Positions 6,973 to 14,514 of a stretch of DNA of 22,202 nucleotides are shown here, piece after piece. This DNA comes from JAAZMI01 sp050942615 (GTDB taxonomy: Bacteria > Bacillota > Dethiobacteria > DTU022 > UBA8154): positions 1 through 22,202 of the forward strand of contig JBMNNQ010000015.1 in assembly GCA_050942615.1 (NCBI GenBank). Reading direction: 5' to 3'. Each line of letters begins with the position of its first letter. Position 1 is the stretch's first letter. The position numbers were made by a program, and so were the translations under genes. The notes beneath the pieces are model-generated. The model saw only the letters and a program-made list of their open reading frames with translations, made no database searches and had not been told where the DNA came from.

Positions 6973-7956
6973 ATGAAAAAGAAAGTGTTCATTGTTGGTG
7001 CAGACGAAAAGGGGGCCCGGCTGGACTTATTTCTAACCGCCCGGGAAAGTGCATCCTCCCGTTCATTCTGGCAAAGGCTGTGTTTGAAGGGCAATGTTTA
7101 TATAGACGGGGAAAAAAAGTTGAAGTGTGGTTATCGCCTGAAAGAGGGCCAGGTTGTAGAAGCCCGGGTTCCGCCCCCTGAAGTTATTGCTGCCGAACCG
7201 GAGGCTATTCCCCTACAGGTAGTTTTTGAAGACCGGGATTTGCTGGTTGTCAACAAGCCCCGGGGGATGGTTGTGCATCCGGCCGCAGGGCATCGCCGTG
7301 GTACTTTGGTCAATGCCCTGCTGGCCCACTGCCACGATCTTTTATCCATCGGTGATCGAATCAGGCCCGGAATTGTCCACCGCCTGGACAAGGATACCTC
7401 CGGGCTGTTGGTGGTGGCCAAAAATGAACCGGCTTTTAAACATCTTACCGCACAACTGGTAAAAAGAACAGTGAAAAGGGAATACCGGGCGATCGTGCAC
7501 GGCAGCCCTCCTCCCGGAATCCGGGTTATTGACGCCCCTTTGGGCAGGGATAGACGTGACCGTAAAAAGATGGCTGTTCAAAAAGAGGGGACAGGCCGCC
7601 AGGCGATTACCCACCTTAAACTGCTGCAAAGGGTGGGTTCTTTTTCCTTGCTCTCCCTTTTATTGGAAACCGGCCGCACCCATCAGATCAGGGTACATTT
7701 GGCTTCTATTGGCTGTCCGGTAGTGGGGGATCCTTTTTATGGCCCGCAAAAATCACCTTTCAAAAAGAAGGGGCAGTTTTTGCACGCCAGAACCTTGGGC
7801 TTTGTACACCCCCGCAGCGGCGAATACCGGGAATTTACCGTTGAACCCGGGCTAGAATTCTGTATATTTTTAAAAACGGAGGGGGAAAAGGATGCGCCAA
7901 AGAAAAATTATGGACGCAAATGGAATCCGCCGGGCCCTGACGCGTATTGCCCATGA
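6973..7956 (+). CDS. RluD-family 23S rRNA pseudouridine synthase
   Basis: This 327-residue protein isomerises uridine to pseudouridine in RNA, probably 23S rRNA. An S4 domain occupies about residues 12-70 (SRSFWQRLCLKGNVYIDGEKK). The catalytic domain carries the motif HRLDKDTSGLLVVAK with Asp139 as catalytic residue, and the RTHQIRVHLA segment is typical of the RluA/RluD family. The start at ATG 6973 has AAGGAAG five bases upstream. The last 20 or so residues (from about FLKTEGEKDAPKK) lie in the pyrR coding region, read in another frame. The two genes overlap by 65 bases, and this tail has no family counterpart that I recognise. It corresponds in position to Bacillus ylyB. The exact target uridine cannot be told from sequence. 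Confidence 0.92.
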   Translation: MKKKVFIVGADEKGARLDLFLTARESASSRSFWQRLCLKGNVYIDGEKKLKCGYRLKEGQVVEARVPPPEVIAAEPEAIPLQVVFEDRDLLVVNKPRGMVVHPAAGHRRGTLVNALLAHCHDLLSIGDRIRPGIVHRLDKDTSGLLVVAKNEPAFKHLTAQLVKRTVKREYRAIVHGSPPPGIRVIDAPLGRDRRDRKKMAVQKEGTGRQAITHLKLLQRVGSFSLLSLLLETGRTHQIRVHLASIGCPVVGDPFYGPQKSPFKKKGQFLHARTLGFVHPRSGEYREFTVEPGLEFCIFLKTEGEKDAPKKNYGRKWNPPGPDAYCP

Positions 7957-8431
7957 AATCGTGGAACGGAACAAAGGTACAAAAGATGTGATTATTGTGG
8001 GCATCAAGCGCCGGGGAGAGCCTTTGGCACTGCGTTTGGCGGAACTGATTAAAAAAATAGAAGGGGCCGAACCACCGGTGGGTCTTTTGGATATTACCCC
8101 CTACCGGGATGATTTGCAGGGCGAACAGCTGAATAATATCCGCAAAGGGGCCGCTTCACTGAAGATGGACGTTGCCGGGAAAGTCCTTGTACTGGTGGAC
8201 GATGTTCTTTATACCGGCCGTTCTGTCAGGGCGGCCATGGAAGCCTTGATAAACAGGGGCCGGCCGCGTCTGATTCAATTAGCTGTTTTAATTGATCGCG
8301 GGCACCGCGAATTGCCGATTAGTCCTGATTTCGTCGGCAAAAATGTACCCACCAGCCGCAGTGAAAAAATTGCTGTTTGTTTACATGAAGTGGATGCCCG
8401 GGAAGAAGTATTGATTGTGGAAGAAAAATGA
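7892..8431 (+). CDS. pyrR: PyrR: pyr mRNA-binding attenuator / uracil phosphoribosyltransferase
   Basis: The protein has 179 residues with the type I phosphoribosyltransferase fold. The PRPP-binding motif VLVDDVLYTGRS spans residues 100-111, and GLLDITPYRDDL near residue 64 is a typical PyrR segment. Members of the family bind UMP or UTP and pyr leader RNA to attenuate pyrimidine genes, and also have weak uracil phosphoribosyltransferase activity. The ATG at 7892 has an excellent ribosome binding site, GGAGGGGG, six bases upstream, although it lies inside the end of the rluD-like gene. No pyrimidine gene follows. The next strong feature is a terminator and a gene on the other strand, so its targets must be elsewhere in the genome. 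Confidence 0.95.
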   Translation: MRQRKIMDANGIRRALTRIAHEIVERNKGTKDVIIVGIKRRGEPLALRLAELIKKIEGAEPPVGLLDITPYRDDLQGEQLNNIRKGAASLKMDVAGKVLVLVDDVLYTGRSVRAAMEALINRGRPRLIQLAVLIDRGHRELPISPDFVGKNVPTSRSEKIAVCLHEVDAREEVLIVEEK

Positions 8432-8622
8432 CCGGTTCAGAAATTGTTGAGGAAATAGCAGAGCCGGCCGGCAAGAAAACAAACCAATATTTTGCTGCCG
8501 GCCTGATTCCGAACTGTTTGGAACTGCAGGCCCTGCTGTGTCGTAAAACTGCAACCTGCATCTTAACGTTTGCTAAACGGGCCGGCAGTCAGCCGGGTTT
8601 GAATTGCATTTTAGCAGCTTAG
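8428..8622 (+). CDS. Possible 64-codon ORF coupled to pyrR; unknown
   Basis: The ATG overlaps the pyrR stop in the arrangement ATGA, and the stop codon falls inside the stem of the predicted terminator. The ORF therefore fills the whole space between pyrR and the end of the transcript. The product starts acidic (MTGSEIVEEIAEPAGKK), then has a mixed hydrophobic part with four cysteines. I recognise no family. A 64-codon open frame in a 195-base gap can arise by chance, and the region also holds a GC-rich inverted repeat, so I keep the confidence low. It could be a remnant of a downstream gene. Confidence 0.25.
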   Translation: MTGSEIVEEIAEPAGKKTNQYFAAGLIPNCLELQALLCRKTATCILTFAKRAGSQPGLNCILAA

Positions 8623-8653
8623 AATATTATTTTTCAGGCTGCTTTTTGTTTTT
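8613..8653 (+). terminator. Intrinsic terminator after pyrR
   Basis: AGCAGC at 8613-8618 pairs with GCTGCT at 8638-8643, extended inward by T-G and T-A pairs. It is followed by TTTTTGTTTTT. It overlaps the last codons of the convergent rqcH gene. It would stop plus-strand transcription of the ileS-to-pyrR group; on the minus strand there is no T-run after the stem. Confidence 0.55.
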
Positions 8654-10408
8654 CCAGTCTTTATTTAAAATAGCCTGCAGTTTTTCTTCATGTGGTGTTA
8701 CATACATGGTTTTAAAATTACTGTAAGTAACCATGCCCGGCCTGCTACCCAGGCGGCGCACGTTTTTTACCTGCGTATAGTCAATAGGGACATTGGAGGA
8801 CTGTGCGCCCCGGCTAAAATGGGCGGCTAACAGAGCTGCCTCAGCAATGGTTTCCGGCCGGGGCTCTTTGGACCGAATAACAACATGGGCGCCGGGCAGA
8901 TCCTTAATATGCAGCCAGAGGTCTGTTTTTGCGGCAAGGTGATGCACCAGGTATTCGTTTTGAAGGTTGTTTTGCCCGACGAGCATCTCTTCCCCCTGGG
9001 AAGAAATAAATTTCTGGGGAGGCAGTTTTTTATTTGTTTTTTTAGCCGGCGTTTTTGGGGGGGCAGGTAAATAACCTGTAGCCGTCAGCTCATCTTTAAT
9101 TTCTTGCAAAACACCCAAATCAGCCTTTTCCAGTGCAAAAAAGACACTTTCCAGGTAAGTAATTTCCTGGCGTGTTTTCCGCAGCTGGGCGGCAATCTTT
9201 TTTTCCCCCTGGCGGGCTTTGCGATATTTTCGGAAGTAGCGTTGGGCATTCAGGGAAGGGGAAATTTGCGGGTCCAGTTTTATTTTAATGTATTCCTTTT
9301 TTTCCCGGAAGGCGTTTTTAAGGCGTACCTCCTGCGAGTTTTTGGGTATCCCTTTCAGATTAATAAGCAGCAGTTCACCACACTCTCGGTAGTAGTCGGC
9401 TTTGCCGGCGCCTGCCAGTTCCCGCAGCTGGTTTTTTTCTTTACGCCTGTTTTTTTTCAGGGTTTGCGCCACCACCCGGCCCAGCATAGCAAGCAGGGTT
9501 TCCTTCTTTTCTTCCTTTTCCTGAAAAATATAAAATTCATCAATCAGGGCGCTGATAGAAGGGGAAAGGCGCCGGTTGCCAGGCAGGGGCTGTGCCGGTC
9601 TGAGGACATGATAATCATCAGGCCGGTTTTTTTGATCTAAAAATAAAGCCGGTTCCCATCTCCCTTCCTGATAGATTTCGTTCAGTTCCTGTATTTTTTG
9701 CCATAAAATAGGGGCATCAGCAGCAGAAAGGCTGGTGGAACCTGCACGGGCTGCAATTTCAGCTGTTAAGAAAGGGCTGAACCCCTGCAAATTTTCCAGG
9801 AGCGCCCGGGCGGTAGGCCGGCCCTGCAACCTGTTAATTTCCTGGCAAAAATGTTCAAAGCTGAGAGCATAGGGATGTAATTTTTCCTGTGGCGGCGGGG
9901 GTATATAAATATGATGGGGTAAAAGCACCCGGTAACGGTTTATGGACGAAGGTACCGGTTTCAAGGCCCCCAGGATGATCTGTTGATTGTTTTCATCCGG
10001 GGTATCCAAAAGGACCAGGTTGCTGTGGCGTCCCATTATTTCCACGACCAAGGTTTTTTGAACCCTTTGTCCGCTGGTGTTTAAAACAGAAAAGTATAGA
10101 TAAAGCACCCTTTCCAAAGGGGGTTGTTCAAGGGAAACGAGCAAACCGTTAACCAGGTGTTTGCGGGCCAGCATGCAAAAAGGCGGAGGGTTTAAGGGGT
10201 GGCTAAAGTGGCGGTCAGTAAGGTTGATGCGGCCCCTTTGGGCGTGAATGGAGATGAAAAGCGGCTGCAAAGGTACTTCCCCCCTGAAATATAATAGAAC
10301 TTCCCGGGGGTTTAGCTGATATACCCTGCTTAAACGCCCGCCATTTTTGATAATGTTTTCTTCTATTTCCTGCGCTACCGCGTTGAGGACAAAAGCATCA
10401 AAAGCCAC
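8627..10408 (-). CDS. rqcH: Ribosome quality control factor RqcH (NFACT/Rqc2 family)
   Basis: The 593-residue protein is the bacterial Rqc2/NEMF homologue. It binds obstructed 50S subunits and directs template-free C-terminal alanine tailing. The N-terminal NFACT-N domain (starting MAFDAFVLNAVAQEIEENII) covers roughly the first 170 residues. A helix-hairpin-helix-like part follows (around FLTAEIAARAGSTSLS), then a charged coiled-coil middle and the NFACT-R domain near the C-terminus (TDLWLHIKDLPGAHVVIRSK). The conserved Asp-Arg pair of the N-domain appears here as Glu99-Arg100. The start is GTG at 10408, with AGAGGTG seven bases upstream on the minus strand. Position and orientation match Bacillus yloA, divergent from the Ca2+-ATPase gene. 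Confidence 0.95.
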   Translation of the reverse strand: MAFDAFVLNAVAQEIEENIIKNGGRLSRVYQLNPREVLLYFRGEVPLQPLFISIHAQRGRINLTDRHFSHPLNPPPFCMLARKHLVNGLLVSLEQPPLERVLYLYFSVLNTSGQRVQKTLVVEIMGRHSNLVLLDTPDENNQQIILGALKPVPSSINRYRVLLPHHIYIPPPPQEKLHPYALSFEHFCQEINRLQGRPTARALLENLQGFSPFLTAEIAARAGSTSLSAADAPILWQKIQELNEIYQEGRWEPALFLDQKNRPDDYHVLRPAQPLPGNRRLSPSISALIDEFYIFQEKEEKKETLLAMLGRVVAQTLKKNRRKEKNQLRELAGAGKADYYRECGELLLINLKGIPKNSQEVRLKNAFREKKEYIKIKLDPQISPSLNAQRYFRKYRKARQGEKKIAAQLRKTRQEITYLESVFFALEKADLGVLQEIKDELTATGYLPAPPKTPAKKTNKKLPPQKFISSQGEEMLVGQNNLQNEYLVHHLAAKTDLWLHIKDLPGAHVVIRSKEPRPETIAEAALLAAHFSRGAQSSNVPIDYTQVKNVRRLGSRPGMVTYSNFKTMYVTPHEEKLQAILNKDWKNKKQPEK

Positions 10409-10446
10409 CTCTGTGCACCTCTTTCAACAGGATAACACCACTGTAA

Positions 10447-10475
10447 AGTATAACTGCCGCAAGCAGGAAAAGCAA
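10447..10475 (-). promoter_or_regulatory. Predicted sigma-A promoter of rqcH
   Basis: Read on the minus strand, TTGCTT (10470-10475) and TATACT (10447-10452) are spaced by 17 bases. The promoter lies about 40 bases upstream of the GTG start of rqcH. The -35 box lies within an inverted repeat at 10463-10486. Confidence 0.6.
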
Positions 10476-10486
10476 ACATTTCCTGC
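10463..10486. repeat. Perfect inverted repeat over the rqcH -35 box
   Basis: GCAGGAAA at 10463-10470 and TTTCCTGC at 10479-10486 are exact inverted copies around an 8-base spacer. The repeat covers the predicted -35 element of rqcH. It could be an operator for a dimeric regulator or simply a stem; the sequence alone does not decide. Confidence 0.4.
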
Positions 10487-10539
10487 AGGCAACAGGTCTG
10501 CAGGACAACTGCCGGTTATTTTTTTCCAGGGGGAGGAAT

Positions 10540-10572
10540 ATGAATAAAAATGGGATTTTGCCGGTTAGGTAA
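10540..10572 (+). other. Ten-codon ORF with strong ribosome binding site upstream of the Ca2+-ATPase
   Basis: GGGGGAGG at 10529-10536 precedes an ATG at 10540 that encodes MNKNGILPVR and stops at 10572. The stop overlaps another ATG (TAATG). The ATPase start is 44 bases further on. The ribosome binding site is much stronger than that of the ATPase itself. It may be a leader peptide or chance; no homologue is recognisable at this length. Confidence 0.25.
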
Positions 10573-10616
10573 TGCGGTAACAGCCAGAAATTTAATAAAA
10601 CAAAATGGTGATAAAC

Positions 10617-13382
10617 ATGAAAAAATCCAGTTTATGGTCACTTTCCCCTCCCCGGGAAATATACAAGAATTTTGAGGTGGATCCCGGCCGGGGCCTGACG
10701 GAGACCGAGGCCTCCCGCCGGTTGAAACAATGGGGCAGCAATTCCTTACAAGAAAAGAAACAAAAAGGCGTATTTGAAATTTTTCTTGATCAATTCAGGG
10801 ATTTCATGGTTCTTGTCCTGTTGGCGGCTACGCTGATTTCCGGGCTGCTAAGAGAGTACAGCGATGCATTGACAATTATTATTATTGTTATCCTTAATGC
10901 CTGGCTCGGCTTTATCCAGGAGTACAGGGCAGAACGTTCTTTTGCAGCTCTGAAAAAACTTTCTGCTCCCCGGGGCAAGGTCCTGCGGGGCGGTTTGCGC
11001 CGGGAAATACCTGCCGAAGCGGTTGTTCCCGGGGATATTGTTTTCCTGGAGGCCGGGGATCGTGTCTGTGCAGATGTCCGTATTATGCAGGCCGATACCC
11101 TGATGATTGATGAGTCCCCGCTGACGGGAGAATCAACGGCAGTCAAAAAGGAAGCCGGGACGTTAAAAAGTTTGCCTTCTTCCCCCGGGGATACGCATAA
11201 TATGGTTTTTAACGGTACGCTGGTCCTCAGTGGCCAGGGTAATGGCGTGGTAGTGGCAACCGGCATGGAAACAGAAATGGGCCGCATTGCCCTCCTGATT
11301 CAGGAAGCGGAAACAGGCAGCACCCCCTTGCAGGATCGCCTGGCAAAGCTGGGTAAATACCTGGTGGCCGTCTGTCTCCTGCTCTGTTTGGGGATCGCCC
11401 TTCTCGGCCTGGGGAGGGGTGAAGAACTGTATAAAATGTTTATGGCCGGGATTTCCTTGGCTGTGGCCGCCATTCCCGAAGGGCTGCCTGCAATTGTAAC
11501 TATTTCCCTGGCCCTGGGTGTGCAGCGTATGGTCAGGCGCAGGGCAATTGTCCGCCGCCTGCCGGCTGTGGAAACCCTGGGCTGTGCTACAGTTATTTGT
11601 GCTGATAAAACCGGGACCATTACACAAAACAAACTTACAGTCAAAAGTATCTATACCAACGGGCGCTTTTATGATGTCGCTGGTGAAGGCTATGCTCTGC
11701 AGGGCGGGGTATACCAGGGGAAGAACAAAATAAATGTCCTGCGGGAGCCCCATTTATACCGCATGTTTATGGTGATGACCCTTTGCAACAACGCCTCCCT
11801 GGTATTTGCCAAAGGGGGCCGGCAAGGCAAAAATTTTGTGCCGGAAATTAAAATTCAAGGGGATCCTTTGGAAGGGGCCCTGCTGGTTTGTGCGGCGAAA
11901 GCCGATCTCAGAAAAGAACTTTTGGAGAAAAAATATACGAAAATAAAGGAATTTCCTTTTGATTCAGGGAGAAAAAGGATGTCTGTGGTCTGCCGGGAAG
12001 GGGGAGAAAGGGTAGCCTACGCGAAGGGGGCGCCGGAAAACCTGCTGGAAAAATCGGCCTATATTTTTGAAGACGGGAAGGTTAAACCGCTCGGCATAGC
12101 CCAGCGCCGTAAAATTTTGACCCAGGTTGACAGAATGGCCGCGGGGGCCCTGCGGACTATTGCCGTGGCCTATAGGATACTGCCCGAACATTCTGTCTCC
12201 CCGGAGGCGGAGGAAGTTGAAAAAGAGCTGATCTTCGTCGGTTTTTCCGGGATGTACGATCCCCCCCGTCCTGCGGTTTTTAAGGCCATCCAAAGCTGTG
12301 CGCGGGCCGGCATTGACATCAAAATGATTACCGGTGATCATCTGCATACGGCCATGGCCATCGGTAAAAAAACGGGTATACTGCATCCCGGCAGCCAAGT
12401 GGTAACCGGGGAAGAGTTGGATCGCATGGGGGAAAAGGAACTATCCCGGCGCATAGACACCCTTTCCATTTTTGCCCGGGTCAACCCCGAACATAAGCTG
12501 CGTATTGTCCGCTGTTTGAAAGCACAAGGACATATTGTCGCCATGACCGGTGACGGGGTCAACGACGCCCCTGCCGTAAAAGAGGCCGACATAGGCATTG
12601 CCATGGGTTCAACAGGAACAGATGTGACCAAAGAAGCCGCCTCTTTGATCCTGGCTGATGATAATTTTAAAACAATTGTTGCTGCGGTGGAAGAAGGAAG
12701 AAATATTTACGAAAACATCCGTAAATTTATCCGTTTCCTGTTGGGGTGTAACTTAGGCGAAATACTGACCATGCTGCTGGCCATGCTTTGGGGGCTGCCT
12801 TTGCCCCTGCGCCCGATCCAAATCCTATGGGTTAACCTGGTGACAGATGGGCTTCCCGCCATCGCCCTGGGGATGGAACCCCCGGAAGATGATGTAATGC
12901 AAGGCCCTCCCCGTTCACCACAGGAAGGGATCCTGGGACGGGGATTATGGAAAAAAATACTGGCCAAGGGGATCATTATCGGGGGTACCTCTGTCCTGAT
13001 GTTTGCCCTGGCCCTGAAACACACGCATGAATTGGTTTATGCCCAGACCATAGCTCTGACTACGCTAATCTTTACCCAGCTTTTACATGTTTTTGAATGC
13101 CGTTCTGAACAGGCGACAGTCTGGGAAACAAAACCAAGTGGAAACCGGACGCTGATTGGCGCCGTAATTTTTTCCTTTTTCCTTTTAGTCATCATTGTTT
13201 ACCATCCCTTTTTACAGAACGTTTTTAAAACCTATCCCTTGTGCTTGCAGGATTGGTATTTTATTGTTGTGGCCTCCCTGCTGCCCTACATTGCCGGCTT
13301 TTTCCTAAAGGGGAAAAAAACAAACCGGTCGTTGCCCCGCATTTTTAACAGGAAGCGGGCTGCTGAGAAGGGACAGCTATAA
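10617..13382 (+). CDS. P2A-type calcium-transporting ATPase (SERCA/YloB-like)
   Basis: This 921-residue P-type ATPase probably exports Ca2+ from the cytoplasm at the expense of ATP. Visible parts are an N-terminal cation-ATPase domain and a first pair of membrane helices around residues 55-95. The actuator motif is DESPLTGES, the fourth transmembrane segment has AAIPEGLP with Glu288, and the phosphorylation site is DKTGT with Asp330. Then come the nucleotide-binding domain, the hinge motif MTGDGVNDAPAVKEADIGIAM and six C-terminal helices. TM5 keeps Asn712 and Glu715 (CNLGE) and TM6 keeps Asn740, Thr743 and Asp744 (NLVTDG), the residues that bind Ca2+ in SERCA, so calcium is the likely ion. 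I prefer ATG 10617 because GGTGATAAAC precedes it; an in-frame ATG lies at 10605. Position equals Bacillus yloB. Confidence 0.92.
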   Translation: MKKSSLWSLSPPREIYKNFEVDPGRGLTETEASRRLKQWGSNSLQEKKQKGVFEIFLDQFRDFMVLVLLAATLISGLLREYSDALTIIIIVILNAWLGFIQEYRAERSFAALKKLSAPRGKVLRGGLRREIPAEAVVPGDIVFLEAGDRVCADVRIMQADTLMIDESPLTGESTAVKKEAGTLKSLPSSPGDTHNMVFNGTLVLSGQGNGVVVATGMETEMGRIALLIQEAETGSTPLQDRLAKLGKYLVAVCLLLCLGIALLGLGRGEELYKMFMAGISLAVAAIPEGLPAIVTISLALGVQRMVRRRAIVRRLPAVETLGCATVICADKTGTITQNKLTVKSIYTNGRFYDVAGEGYALQGGVYQGKNKINVLREPHLYRMFMVMTLCNNASLVFAKGGRQGKNFVPEIKIQGDPLEGALLVCAAKADLRKELLEKKYTKIKEFPFDSGRKRMSVVCREGGERVAYAKGAPENLLEKSAYIFEDGKVKPLGIAQRRKILTQVDRMAAGALRTIAVAYRILPEHSVSPEAEEVEKELIFVGFSGMYDPPRPAVFKAIQSCARAGIDIKMITGDHLHTAMAIGKKTGILHPGSQVVTGEELDRMGEKELSRRIDTLSIFARVNPEHKLRIVRCLKAQGHIVAMTGDGVNDAPAVKEADIGIAMGSTGTDVTKEAASLILADDNFKTIVAAVEEGRNIYENIRKFIRFLLGCNLGEILTMLLAMLWGLPLPLRPIQILWVNLVTDGLPAIALGMEPPEDDVMQGPPRSPQEGILGRGLWKKILAKGIIIGGTSVLMFALALKHTHELVYAQTIALTTLIFTQLLHVFECRSEQATVWETKPSGNRTLIGAVIFSFFLLVIIVYHPFLQNVFKTYPLCLQDWYFIVVASLLPYIAGFFLKGKKTNRSLPRIFNRKRAAEKGQL

Positions 13383-13435
13383 ATGTTCCTGCTGTTTAAA
13401 ATCAACTGTATTTAAGGTTACTGTTCCTTTATCCC

Positions 13436-13463
13436 TTGATTCTGTTCATTTTTGTGATAAAAT
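13436..13463 (+). promoter_or_regulatory. Predicted sigma-A promoter (extended -10) of the yicC group
   Basis: TTGATT at 13436-13441 and TAAAAT at 13458-13463 are spaced by 16 bases, and a TG one base before the -10 box gives an extended -10. It lies in the 135-base gap after the ATPase gene and would start transcription near 13470. It is placed to drive yicC, remA, gmk, rpoZ and coaBC. Confidence 0.6.
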
Positions 13464-13517
13464 AGGGTAAAACAGAAAACATTCTGCAGGCTAAGGGTGT
13501 AAAAAAGGGGTAATGCT

Positions 13518-14399
13518 TTGATTAAAAGTATGACGGGTTATGGCCGGGGGGAGGAAAGCAGCAACGGTTGTCATTTTATTGTGGAGATAAAAGCCTTGAA
13601 CCACCGGCATTTAGATCTGGTGATTCGGGCCCCTAAGGATTTACTGCCGCTGGAGGAAGTAATCAGGCGTATCCTGCAGGAAAAAATTTCCCGGGGACGG
13701 CTGGAGGTCTATGTAACCCAGGAAATGACCCAGGGTAAAATGAAGAATGTAGTTATCAATGAAGAACTGGCCCGGGCTTATTTTCATTCGCTGCAACAAT
13801 TACAAAACCTGTTCCCGCTGGCCGCAAAAGAGCTGACAGTTACAGAGCTGGCCCTTTTTCCGGAAATTTTAAGCTTGGAAAAAGGTGCTGTTGATGTGGA
13901 AACCCTTGCACCATTGCTGAAAAAAGCGGTAAACACAGCTGTTTCCAAATTAATTTTACAAAGAGAAGAAGAAGGGGGCCGGCTGGAAGCCGATATCCGG
14001 CAAAGGCTGCAAAAACTGGCAGTGTATAATACAAAAATTAGAGAAAGGGGCCCCCTTTGCCTGGAAGAATACCGGGAAAAACTAAACATGCGTTTGGCAG
14101 AGCTGCATGGTGACAGGGAATATGACCGGCAGCGTTTTTATACTGAAGTTGCTTTTTTTGCTGAAAGGTGTAATATTGATGAGGAAACGGTCCGTTTGGA
14201 AAGTCATCTGCATATTTTTAGGCAAACATTGCAAAAAGAAGAAGCTGTAGGACGTAAATTGACTTTCCTGCTGCAGGAGATGAACAGGGAAGTGAACACT
14301 ATTGCTGCCAAAAGCAGCGACTTAAAAATTTCCCATTTGGTAGTGGAAGCCAAAAGTGAAATTGAAAAAATCAGGGAGCAGGTACAAAACATCGAATAA
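13518..14399 (+). CDS. yicC: YicC/YloC family endoribonuclease
   Basis: The protein has 293 residues, the usual family length. It begins IKSMTGYGRGEES and continues with VEIKALNHRHLDLVIRAP, both hallmarks of the YicC N-terminal domain. The C-terminal DUF1732 part ends with LLQEMNREVNTIAAKSSD and a long helix. YicC-type proteins have been shown to cut RNA in Escherichia coli and Bacillus; the physiological target in this organism is unknown. The start is TTG at 13518: AAGGGG lies seven bases upstream, and family members begin MIxSMTGYG. An ATG at 13513 is out of frame and stops after two codons. It leads the group remA-gmk-rpoZ-coaBC, as in Bacillus. Confidence 0.93.
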   Translation: MIKSMTGYGRGEESSNGCHFIVEIKALNHRHLDLVIRAPKDLLPLEEVIRRILQEKISRGRLEVYVTQEMTQGKMKNVVINEELARAYFHSLQQLQNLFPLAAKELTVTELALFPEILSLEKGAVDVETLAPLLKKAVNTAVSKLILQREEEGGRLEADIRQRLQKLAVYNTKIRERGPLCLEEYREKLNMRLAELHGDREYDRQRFYTEVAFFAERCNIDEETVRLESHLHIFRQTLQKEEAVGRKLTFLLQEMNREVNTIAAKSSDLKISHLVVEAKSEIEKIREQVQNIE

Positions 14400-14432
14400 A
14401 GATCCTTGCAGGGTTAGTATTTCCGGAGAAAT

Positions 14433-14513
14433 ATGCATGATAAAATTACAAAAGGAGGTGCAGTCCTGATTCCATTTTTATTTTTGGAAGAAAAACTACC
14501 GGAATCAGGTTGA
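14433..14513 (+). other. Possible 26-codon leader ORF with RBS-masking hairpin before remA
   Basis: An ATG at 14433, preceded by GGAG at 14425-14428, opens a 26-codon ORF that ends with TGA at 14511-14513, one base before the remA start. Inside it, CCTGATTCC (14465-14473) is an exact inverted match to GGAATCAGG (14501-14509). The 3' arm contains the only ribosome-binding bases (AGG) for remA. A very strong motif, AAAGGAGGTG, at 14451-14460 has no ordinary start codon at the right distance, only CTG or ATT. Sequence facts are direct; control of remA by this structure is inference. Confidence 0.35.
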
Positions 14514-14514
14514 A

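Noticed and set aside
8466..8503. GC-rich inverted repeat GGCCGGCA/TGCCGGCC as a terminator
   Set aside because: A 22-base loop and no T-run on either side; the terminator at 8613-8653 is better.
9104..9640. 178-codon plus-strand frame opposite rqcH
   Set aside because: Phenylalanine-rich shadow of the lysine- and glutamate-rich coiled coil of rqcH; no independent evidence.
11163..11753. 196-codon minus-strand frame inside the Ca2+-ATPase gene
   Set aside because: Antisense shadow of a well-conserved P-type ATPase region including the DKTGT site.
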